DNA of 6,055 bases from TMED14 sp963925545. GTDB taxonomy: Bacteria; Bacteroidota; Bacteroidia; Flavobacteriales; Schleiferiaceae. The first letter of the stretch is position 1, and each line of letters opens with the position of its first letter. Positions 1 through 5,527 of this stretch are shown one piece after another. The stretch lies in contig CAWUSA010000001.1 of the NCBI GenBank assembly GCA_963925545.1, forward strand, positions 1 through 6,055, written 5' to 3'. The notes under the pieces were generated by a model. The model saw nothing but the letters and a program-made list of their open reading frames with translations. It searched no databases and was not told the DNA's origin. The position numbers and the translations under genes were made by a program.

Positions 1-467
1 TCACATTGGTAACAAGCATCCCAGCAATAACGCAGGGTGGTGTCACTTGATGGAATCACCAAGGTGCGATTGATGTTGCCTGCGCCATCATCAACACCGC
101 AACCGTCAGTCGCAATCGTTGTTGTTGTAGCAGTGCCTTCATTGTCACCCCAGTTGCCATTCACATACTTATAGTACTGAGTTGCGCCAATGGATGAAGC
201 CGGATAGGTCACAGAGATAGAGAACAGGTCATTGCCTAGTGCTGCCATTCCAGACGCAGTGTCTGTTGGAGACCAGTCAACCATGGTGTCGTTGGCAGAC
301 ACACCGCCATTTGCAGCAAAGTCGCCGCCAATACGCATACCATTGTTGGCAAGGGTTGCGCCAGCTGCAATGAAGTCAGTCGCGTCAAGTTGATAGGTGA
401 CAGTGACCTGACCATACGCAAATATGGAAGTCAAGCATGCCAGCCCGAGAGTAAGAATCTTTTTCAT
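1..467 (-). CDS. Secreted protein with CBM20-like, Cys-rich N-terminal module, third gene of a SusC/SusD operon (partial, C-terminus off the left edge)
   Basis: The frame runs from an ATG at 467 for 155 codons and is still open at the window edge. Residues 1-19 form a signal peptide (MKKILTLGLA start, AYG before Gln20). Cys11 is not in a good lipobox, so signal peptidase I cleavage and a secreted or periplasmic protein are more likely than a lipoprotein. Residues 21-155 read as one beta-rich module: a VTVTYQLD first strand, a Gly/Asn-rich loop (GMRIGGDF, 43-50), an aromatic YYKYVNGNW stretch (98-106), then NINRTLVIPSSDTTL and a closing CWDACYQC with Cys123, 148, 152 and 155. I recall this layout from starch-binding-like (CBM20/48-type) modules at the N-terminus of Bacteroidota secreted proteins, often with a type IX sorting tail. 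The start lies 27 bp after the SusD stop, so it is probably co-transcribed and serves the same glycan, either as a surface binding protein (SusE/F role) or as the front of a glycoside hydrolase. The remainder is out of view, so enzyme activity cannot be judged. Confidence 0.7.
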   Translation of the reverse strand, partial: MKKILTLGLACLTSIFAYGQVTVTYQLDATDFIAAGATLANNGMRIGGDFAANGGVSANDTMVDWSPTDTASGMAALGNDLFSISVTYPASSIGATQYYKYVNGNWGDNEGTATTTTIATDGCGVDDGAGNINRTLVIPSSDTTLRYCWDACYQC

Positions 468-494
468 AGATCTGTTATTTAAATTAATCGAGGG

Positions 495-2054
495 TTAGTA
501 GCCTTCATTTTGTTGAAGGTTTGGATTAGCAATCAAGTCCGAAGACGGGAGCGGGTATAAATTGTAGTGGTCGCTTGTGGATGCACCAAACTGGGACTCG
601 CCCTTCCAGGGCCACAAGTAACTTCCTCCGGTGAACTGATCATAACGAATCAAGTCACTGCGACGCTGAGCCTCTGCGTAGAGCTCCCTGCCGCGTTCAT
701 CCAAGATTTGCTGCAGGTTCAAGGTTGCTACATTGTTGTTTGCATGTCCAAAGGCTCGCTCACGAACCATATTGAAATAGGCCACGCCTTGCGCTTGGTT
801 GGTACCTGTGCGTTCTGCGCATTCTGCATACACCAGGTAATAGTCAGCCAACCGGAACATGGTGAAGTCCGTGTCGGGGAAGGTTGCGTCAGCACCAGCA
901 ACACCATCGCGACCCATGTTGGTCCATTTGGTGATAGGGAAGCCTTGGGTGAAGGTTGAGATATCCGTGATGGTATCCTCCTGGCCATCCAAGTGAACCA
1001 TTTCACGGCTGTCAGCGCTGTCAGAGAACAGGGCGTACCAAGCACTGGTTGCGCGGTTGCCCTGCCATCCAGAATTCACGCCAAAATCATTTTGGTCCAT
1101 GCTACCACCAATGTGAGAGTGCACCAAAAAGGTGCTGCCTCCCCATGTCGTGGTGCGGTCTCCATCAAAAGTCACAGGGAAAATAACTTCTGTAGACAGG
1201 TGGTTATCTGCCATGAAATTGTAGGCATAATTGGACTCCAAGATGTAGCCTGCATTGATAATGCTTAATGCATCAGCCATAGCTAAGTCATACTTTGGGC
1301 TTCCCGTGTAAACCTCAGCATTGAGGTAGAGCTTTGCCCGAAGTGCCCATAAAGCACCCTGATCGGCACGACCGTAGGGTGCGGTGCGAGCTGCCATCAT
1401 GCCCGGCTCAATGGCATTGAGTTCAGACTCAACCCACGTGAACAGATTGCTGCGAGAAATCTGCTCTGGAAAGTACACCCCTGGTCGATCTGACTCATCC
1501 ACAAATGGCACATTGCCAAACAAATCCAAAGCATGGTAATAGCTCAACGCACGCAAATACCTGGCCTCTGCTAGGTACTCTGCAATCATGCTTTTCTCTG
1601 CATCAGTAAACCCTTTATCGGTCATCCACTCATCCGAGCAGTAGCGAATGAACTCATTGGCCAATGCGATTTGGTAGTAAATGCGGTAATACATCGCAGA
1701 CACAAATGAACTGTTGTCATTCCAAGTCATGGTGTTCAACTCTGGGATGCCGGGGTCTGACCAGCCACAAATCTCCTCATCGGTTGGCAATTCTTGCAAG
1801 TTCCACAGCACGCGAACGTATTGTGAAAAGCCCTCATCGATGCCGCCAATGTCAGGCTGACCTGCGGGGCCCTGGTTACCAGAAATGGCCAACCCAGCAT
1901 AGAGCTTGGCCAAAACATTGACGTAATTGTTCGGGTCAGAATAAACTGTCTCTGCATTGAGGCCGTACTTAGGCTTCAGGTCCATTTGCTTTGCGCAAGA
2001 GGCTGCTGTCAATGCAGCAACAGCAATAATTGTGGTTGTTTTAATCCAATTCAT
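495..2054 (-). CDS. susD: SusD/RagB-family outer-membrane glycan-binding lipoprotein
   Basis: This 519-residue protein has the usual SusD length and all family landmarks. A lipoprotein signal ends in LTAASC with Cys20 as the lipidation site. TPR-type helices follow: AEARYLRALSYYHALDLFG at 162-180, and the Arg/Ala-rich helix after GRADQG at about 228-248. The second conserved block is RLADYYLVYAECAERTG at 401-417. The block RGRELYAEAQRRSDLIRYD (454-472) and the tail YNLYPLPSSDLIANPNL with final GY (497-519) are diagnostic. In the family, SusD caps its partner SusC at the cell surface and captures oligosaccharide for import. The segment GNQGPAGQPDI, with GIDEGFSQY after it (59-79), resembles what I remember from flavobacterial SusD proteins of starch or maltodextrin loci, so an alpha-glucan ligand is inferred, not shown. 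The gene starts 11 bp after the susC stop and is translated from the same message. The symbol denotes the family; the protein is not shown to be the starch orthologue. Confidence 0.95.
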   Translation of the reverse strand: MNWIKTTTIIAVAALTAASCAKQMDLKPKYGLNAETVYSDPNNYVNVLAKLYAGLAISGNQGPAGQPDIGGIDEGFSQYVRVLWNLQELPTDEEICGWSDPGIPELNTMTWNDNSSFVSAMYYRIYYQIALANEFIRYCSDEWMTDKGFTDAEKSMIAEYLAEARYLRALSYYHALDLFGNVPFVDESDRPGVYFPEQISRSNLFTWVESELNAIEPGMMAARTAPYGRADQGALWALRAKLYLNAEVYTGSPKYDLAMADALSIINAGYILESNYAYNFMADNHLSTEVIFPVTFDGDRTTTWGGSTFLVHSHIGGSMDQNDFGVNSGWQGNRATSAWYALFSDSADSREMVHLDGQEDTITDISTFTQGFPITKWTNMGRDGVAGADATFPDTDFTMFRLADYYLVYAECAERTGTNQAQGVAYFNMVRERAFGHANNNVATLNLQQILDERGRELYAEAQRRSDLIRYDQFTGGSYLWPWKGESQFGASTSDHYNLYPLPSSDLIANPNLQQNEGY

Positions 2055-2065
2055 GGTGCTGTCAA

Positions 2066-4897
2066 TTAAAATGAGACGTTGAGTTGTAGGTTGAAGATGC
2101 GTGGTCTCGGGTAGATCATGTTGTCGATGCCGCCTGAAATTTCCGGATCCAATCCAGAGTAATTGGTGAAGGTGTATACATTCTGCATGGACGCATTGAT
2201 GCGCGCAGGGTACTTGTCCTTGTATAGGTTGCCAATGTCATACGACAGGTACAGGTTATCCAAACGGATGTAACTGGCCTCTTCAATGTAGTAATCTGAC
2301 AGGTATTGCTGAGTCTTGAATCCTGTGTTCAAGTAGTCTGCCGTTAGGTTGTTTAAATGCCGCATGGACCCTCCAACCTCATTGTAATGGCCATGGTTAG
2401 AATTCACGTTGTTGTACACAAATTGACCAAACTCACCGCGCCATGTCATACCCATACCCCAGCGCTTGTGGCTGAAATTGGTGCTGAAACCAAACATCTG
2501 ACGAGGCTCTGGCGTCATGTCGTGGAGAACCAAGTCAGAACTGTTGATGATGCCATCGCCATTGATGTCTTCATAGGCTTCATAGATGTCAATCTTGCCA
2601 TTGCCGTCGGTGTCAACAACGCCTGCATACGATGAGATGTCACCATTGCGCTCAATAGGCCTGCCATTTTCGTCATACAATTGACGGTAGGAGAAGAAGC
2701 TGTACATGGGCGCTCCCACCGCATGAAGCTGAATGGTGTTGCCAACGCCACCTGCAATGCCACCAACCTGAATACCTAGATGGGTTGTGTCTGGAACCAT
2801 GGTCAGTTTGGTAATCTCATTGCGGTTAGAACTTCCGTTGAAATTCATCTCCCAATTGGTGTTTTCGTTATCAATCAGCACCATGTTGATCATTGCCTCA
2901 ATGCCTGTGTTGCTCATGGAGCCGACATTGGTCAGAACACGGTTGGAGAAATTGGTGCCCGCAGGAACAGGGATCACCCCGAGCAAGTCAGTAGTGTTTT
3001 TCTTGTACAGGTCAATGGAACCATTCACGCGGTTCTTGAAAAATCCAAAATCCAAAGCCACATTGGTAGTGGCTGTTTTTTCCCACTGCAAATTGTAATC
3101 ATAGGCGTCAGGTCGAAGGATGTTGACCCATTGATTACCAAACTGGTATTGCGCCGTCAAGGTGCCATAGCTGTAGTTAGGCACATAACCATAGTCATTG
3201 TAAATGTCCTGCTGGCCCGTGATGCCCCAACCTGTTCTCAATTTCAAAGATGAAAAGAACTGTTGGTCAGCCATGAAGTCCTCCTGAAGTACATTCCAGC
3301 CCAAGGCAGCTGAAGGGAACAAACCCCAGCGACTTTCCTTGGAGAAGCGGGATGAGCCATCCGCACGCAAAGTAGCTGTGAGCAGGTACTTGTTGTCGAT
3401 GTTGCCGTTGACACGGCCATAAAAAGACATCAACGCATTTTCCGTGTCCTGCGGGAAAGGGTTGGCAGGTGAAATGGTGTCTCCGTTAGCTGAAAGGTTG
3501 GCAAAGGATGGTGAATAATTTCTCCAACCTTGGAAGGAATACCCTGCAGTGATATCCATAGACAGTGCGCCAAGGGAAACCTTGTTGTTCATGTAAGCCT
3601 CTAGCAAGCGATTATACCTGTGGGACTCATACTTGTTTGCTTCGCCCCCATTGATGTAGTTGCTGGCTGCATATGCGGGCACATCAATGGTTCCGGAACG
3701 CGTGCTATACTCTCCACCAAGATTCAAAAACAAGTGCAGGTCGTCACCCATGGGGCGGAAGTCAAAAAGCACATTGCCTAGCGACCTCAGGCCGCCGCCA
3801 ATGTCATTGCGTGTGTCAATCAATCCAACGGGATTTTTTGGTGACAAAGTGCTCGGTGTGCCGTCGGGCATCAACCATTCGAAGTAACCGCCAAAGCTTG
3901 TGTCGCCACTGTGAACAGGGCGGGTTGGGTCAAAGAAAACTGCGGTACCAATGGCACCTTGGTTGGCGTAAAAGTTGTCATCCTTGATCACCTTACCTGT
4001 AACGTTCGCTGTCAAGCGGTCATCCATGAAAGATGGTGATGCATTGATGGCTAGGGAGTAGCGCTTGAGGTCTGAGCGATTCAGCACACCATTCTCATGG
4101 TAGTAACCTATGGACAGTCGGTAGGGCAAATTGGCTATGCCACCTGAGATGGCGACATTGATGTCCTGCACAGAGCCTGTACGGTAAATTTCATCTTGCC
4201 ATTTGGTTGATTCTGCTGAATCAGACATAACAATAGAGCCATTAACCTTCTCGTAACCACTGGCAGTTGCCAGTCGGCTGATTTGCTTGTTGGTGCCTCG
4301 GTCGTTGATCATGTCAACAAATTGCGATGGCGACAACACGTCCAAGGACTTGGTGACTTCACGGGTTGAATTGACTACATGCAGATCAACCTTCAGAGGG
4401 CCGCCGGCCTTGCCTCTTTTCGTGGTGACCAGAATGACACCATTGGCTGCACGACTACCATAAATGGCCGTCGCTGAGGCGTCTTTTAAAATAGTGAAGC
4501 TCTCAATGTCTGAAGGATTTAACATCCCCAACCCATTCGCTGGCAAACCATCAATTACAACCAAGGGGTCATTGCTGGCATTCAAGGATGAACCGCCACG
4601 AATACGAATGCGGCTACCTGCACCAGGCATGCCGCCGTTGGATGTGATGCGAACACCTGGCGTTTTGCCAATAATCAACTGTTCTGGCGTGGCAAAAGAT
4701 CCCTTTTGAAATGCTTTTGCCTTCACGGATACCAATGACCCCGTAAGGTCCTTTACACTGCTTGTACCGTAACCAATAATGATGACTTCATCCAACTCAG
4801 CGAGTAAATTGGTATCAGTCACTGATTGTGTTTGTGCCCACGCGCCTGTGGTAAAGACCATCATGGCAAGCGAAAGGAGGGTTGTTTTGAAAGACAT
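2066..4897 (-). CDS. susC: SusC/RagA-family TonB-dependent outer-membrane transporter lacking the N-terminal extension domain
   Basis: The 943-residue protein imports the glycan fragments captured by its SusD partner, powered by TonB-ExbBD. A signal peptide (1-21, ending AWA before Gln22) is followed after about 13 residues by a Ton-box-like segment LDEVIIIGYG (35-44) and the plug domain (about 50-160). The plug holds TPEQLIIGKTPGVRI, SRIRIRGG (95-102), DPLVVIDG (110-117) and GSRAANGVILVTTKRG (147-162). The rest is beta barrel ending in the aromatic NLQLNVSF, a typical terminal strand. The block DINGDGIINSSD (777-788) is the conserved Asp-rich SusC loop. It is preceded by another such loop, DTDGNGKID (762-770). 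The odd feature is length: most SusC proteins have about 1000 residues or more, with a carboxypeptidase-D-like domain of about 80-90 residues before the Ton box, and none is present here. The ATG is chosen because the signal peptide begins at it and a promoter candidate lies just upstream. It is the first gene of the operon. Confidence 0.95.
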   Translation of the reverse strand: MSFKTTLLSLAMMVFTTGAWAQTQSVTDTNLLAELDEVIIIGYGTSSVKDLTGSLVSVKAKAFQKGSFATPEQLIIGKTPGVRITSNGGMPGAGSRIRIRGGSSLNASNDPLVVIDGLPANGLGMLNPSDIESFTILKDASATAIYGSRAANGVILVTTKRGKAGGPLKVDLHVVNSTREVTKSLDVLSPSQFVDMINDRGTNKQISRLATASGYEKVNGSIVMSDSAESTKWQDEIYRTGSVQDINVAISGGIANLPYRLSIGYYHENGVLNRSDLKRYSLAINASPSFMDDRLTANVTGKVIKDDNFYANQGAIGTAVFFDPTRPVHSGDTSFGGYFEWLMPDGTPSTLSPKNPVGLIDTRNDIGGGLRSLGNVLFDFRPMGDDLHLFLNLGGEYSTRSGTIDVPAYAASNYINGGEANKYESHRYNRLLEAYMNNKVSLGALSMDITAGYSFQGWRNYSPSFANLSANGDTISPANPFPQDTENALMSFYGRVNGNIDNKYLLTATLRADGSSRFSKESRWGLFPSAALGWNVLQEDFMADQQFFSSLKLRTGWGITGQQDIYNDYGYVPNYSYGTLTAQYQFGNQWVNILRPDAYDYNLQWEKTATTNVALDFGFFKNRVNGSIDLYKKNTTDLLGVIPVPAGTNFSNRVLTNVGSMSNTGIEAMINMVLIDNENTNWEMNFNGSSNRNEITKLTMVPDTTHLGIQVGGIAGGVGNTIQLHAVGAPMYSFFSYRQLYDENGRPIERNGDISSYAGVVDTDGNGKIDIYEAYEDINGDGIINSSDLVLHDMTPEPRQMFGFSTNFSHKRWGMGMTWRGEFGQFVYNNVNSNHGHYNEVGGSMRHLNNLTADYLNTGFKTQQYLSDYYIEEASYIRLDNLYLSYDIGNLYKDKYPARINASMQNVYTFTNYSGLDPEISGGIDNMIYPRPRIFNLQLNVSF

Positions 4898-4924
4898 ATT
4901 TGTGTGCTAGGTGTTATATCCTTG

Positions 4925-4954
4925 TAAATATAGCACAAAAGAAGAAGTGTACAA
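4925..4954 (-). promoter_or_regulatory. Candidate Bacteroidota-type promoter of the susC operon
   Basis: Read on the minus strand, TATATTTA (4932-4925) matches five of six fixed bases of the Bacteroidota -7 consensus TAnnTTTG. A TTG (4954-4952) lies exactly 19 nt upstream, where the -33 element is expected. This predicts a start site near 4919 and a leader of roughly 20 nt before the susC ATG at 4897, with no Shine-Dalgarno, as is normal in the phylum. The assignment rests on motif and position only. It is the best candidate I found in this interval. Confidence 0.5.
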
Positions 4955-4962
4955 CGTACACT
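4946..4962. promoter_or_regulatory. 17-bp perfect palindrome over the susC -33 element (probable operator)
   Basis: The sequence AGTGTAC-AAC-GTACACT is a perfect inverted repeat with 7-bp arms and a 3-bp centre. It covers the TTG of the proposed -33 element, so a dimeric repressor bound here would block RNA polymerase. There is no T-tract and the loop would be only 3 nt, so a terminator is unlikely. No regulator gene lies next to the operon, so the cognate factor is not identified. LacI- or GntR-type regulators of sugar loci are possibilities by analogy only. Confidence 0.55.
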
Positions 4963-4977
4963 AAGCAAATTGATACT

Positions 4978-4993
4978 GAGGGACATATCCCTC
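4978..4993. promoter_or_regulatory. Second palindrome upstream of the susC promoter
   Basis: GAGGGA-CATA-TCCCTC is a perfect 6-bp inverted repeat with a 4-bp centre, about 60-75 bp upstream of the inferred susC start site. Its centre is 31.5 bp from the centre of the 4946-4962 palindrome, about three helical turns, so two factors could sit on the same face of the DNA. The two palindromes differ in sequence, so they are not two copies of one site. It could be an activator site, or a small hairpin without function. Confidence 0.35.
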
Positions 4994-5006
4994 CCACTAA
5001 ACGACA

Positions 5007-5030
5007 AAAGCCCGGCGTTGGTCGGGCTTT
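5007..5030 (-). terminator. Intrinsic terminator of the HxlR-family gene
   Basis: AAAGCCCG (5007-5014) and CGGGCTTT (5023-5030) pair perfectly in an 8-bp stem with an 8-nt loop. On the minus strand the stem runs into CTTTTG and a T-rich stretch. It lies 77 nt past the annotated regulator stop, or 17 nt past the stop of its possible frameshifted tail. It separates the regulator transcript from the susC promoter. The A-run on the other side means it might also stop plus-strand transcription, but no plus-strand gene ends here. Confidence 0.85.
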
Positions 5031-5047
5031 GTAGTTAATTGTAAAAA

Positions 5048-5122
5048 TTAATCGAAAAACAATAATTTCACATCTTCTTGCTTCAATTCAGCTATCTGTA
5101 AACCTCTTAAGGTTGGCTTACC
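5048..5122 (-). other. Possible frameshifted C-terminal tail of the HxlR-family gene
   Basis: In the frame reached by one added G within the GGG at 5123-5121, the regulator's Trp98 is followed by 24 sense codons, beginning GKPTLRGLQIAEL and ending KLLFFD, then a TAA at 5050-5048. HxlR-family proteins commonly carry Trp-Gly at this point and are often 110-125 residues long. Here the annotated frame gives Trp-Val and stops after 102. The restored protein would be 122 residues and would end 17 nt before the terminator. The support is the conserved Trp-Gly and the good fit to the terminator. An open run of 24 codons alone is weak evidence. It could be a real mutation, a sequencing or assembly error, or coincidence. 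Confidence 0.35.
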
Positions 5123-5415
5123 CATTTTTCAATGGTTTCAAAAACAGGGCAAAGGCTGTCAGATTTTAGAGTTAAAGAGTATTCTACTTTTGGAGGTATT
5201 TGTTGGTATTGCTTTCTCTTAATAAGATTGTCTTTTTCTAAACTCTTTAATTGGTCTGTTAAGACTTTTCTTGAAATATTTGGTATAGCTGCTGCTATTT
5301 GACCAAACCTAATCACACCTCTTGTTCGAATAACATTGATAATTATAAGCTTCCATTTTCCTCCTAACATTTCTGTAAAAGAAGTTACTGGACATGTGTC
5401 TTTAGTTACTTTCAT
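5107..5415 (-). CDS. HxlR-family winged helix-turn-helix transcriptional regulator
   Basis: The 102-residue protein is a recognisable HxlR-type dimeric DNA-binding regulator. In order it shows CPV with Cys8, the signature GGKWKL (18-23), RFGQI (36-40) opening the helix-turn-helix, the recognition region ISRKVLTDQLKSLE (47-60), and the wing RKQYQQIPPKVEYSLT (67-82). Cys8 is where YodB and HypR of this family carry the cysteine that senses quinones, aldehydes or hypochlorite, so a thiol-based switch is plausible but not shown. The gene is divergent from yceI, and GTTAC-type repeats fill the shared upstream region and continue into its own codons 3-4, which suggests autoregulation. By hand count its GC content is about a third, against roughly half in the sampled sus-type genes. 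The end EKWVSQP is short and breaks the usual Trp-Gly, see the possible frameshift at 5121-5123. The inducing signal is unknown. Confidence 0.9.
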   Translation of the reverse strand: MKVTKDTCPVTSFTEMLGGKWKLIIINVIRTRGVIRFGQIAAAIPNISRKVLTDQLKSLEKDNLIKRKQYQQIPPKVEYSLTLKSDSLCPVFETIEKWVSQP

Positions 5416-5488
5416 AAAACTGTTTTAGTTACAAATAGGTTTCCAGAGTTTTTTAGTTACTTTAAGGTAACAAGTAACTTTATGTTAC
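5405..5488. promoter_or_regulatory. GTTAC/GTAAC half-site array, probable HxlR operator region
   Basis: Six half-sites lie within 84 bp: GTTAC at 5405-5409, 5428-5432, 5456-5460 and 5484-5488, and GTAAC at 5467-5471 and 5474-5478. They build nested inverted repeats: GTTAC-N6-GTAAC (5456-5471), AGTTACTT-N9-AAGTAACT (5455-5479, perfect 8-bp arms) and GGTAAC-N12-GTTACC (5466-5489). A 12-bp direct repeat TTTAGTTACTTT occurs at 5401-5412 and 5452-5463, the first copy overlapping the regulator's start. The TTAC-N6-GTAA core is similar to the TACT-N6-AGTA box known for YodB. This is the shared control region of the divergent regulator and yceI. On the plus strand only a weak -7 candidate for yceI, TAACATTG (5498-5505), is visible. 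Confidence 0.6.
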
Positions 5489-5496
5489 CAAATGTA
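5489..5496 (-). promoter_or_regulatory. Candidate -7 element of the HxlR-family gene
   Basis: On the minus strand TACATTTG is an exact match to the Bacteroidota -7 consensus TAnnTTTG. A T-run lies at the -33 distance, although the nearest TTG (5522-5520) is 23 nt away, somewhat more than usual. The inferred start site, near 5483, falls within the GTTAC/GTAAC array, giving a leader of about 67 nt. A regulator bound to the array would therefore repress its own gene. A chance match in AT-rich DNA cannot be excluded. Confidence 0.4.
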
Positions 5497-5527
5497 TTAA
5501 CATTGCACGAACAAAAAAACAATAGCA

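Noticed and set aside
1..3. Apparent TGA stop of the left-edge gene on the minus strand
   Set aside because: The TGA at 3-1 is not in frame: the last full codon is TGT (5-3, Cys155), so the gene continues beyond the window.
236..421. Minus-strand open frame of 61 codons near the left edge
   Set aside because: It is out of frame with the signal-peptide-bearing gene starting at 467, which has a continuous, meaningful translation.
567..959. Open frame of 130 codons on the plus strand, and similar ones at 2780-3253 and 3673-3987
   Set aside because: They lie wholly antisense to the well-supported susD or susC frames, show no family motifs or signal peptides, and are what reading opposite a moderately GC-rich gene produces by chance.
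4946..4962. Palindrome as an intrinsic terminator or attenuator
   Set aside because: The loop would be 3 nt, there is no T-tract, and it lies upstream of the inferred start site, so it would not be transcribed with susC.
5048..5124. A separate 25-codon gene from the ATG at 5124 overlapping the end of the HxlR gene
   Set aside because: No promoter or initiation context is seen, and the fit to a restored regulator C-terminus (Trp-Gly, terminator spacing) explains the frame better.
5436..5443. TAGGTTTC as a -7 element for yceI
   Set aside because: It matches five of six consensus bases, but no TTG or TTTG lies about 19 nt upstream and it would imply a long leader through the operator array.
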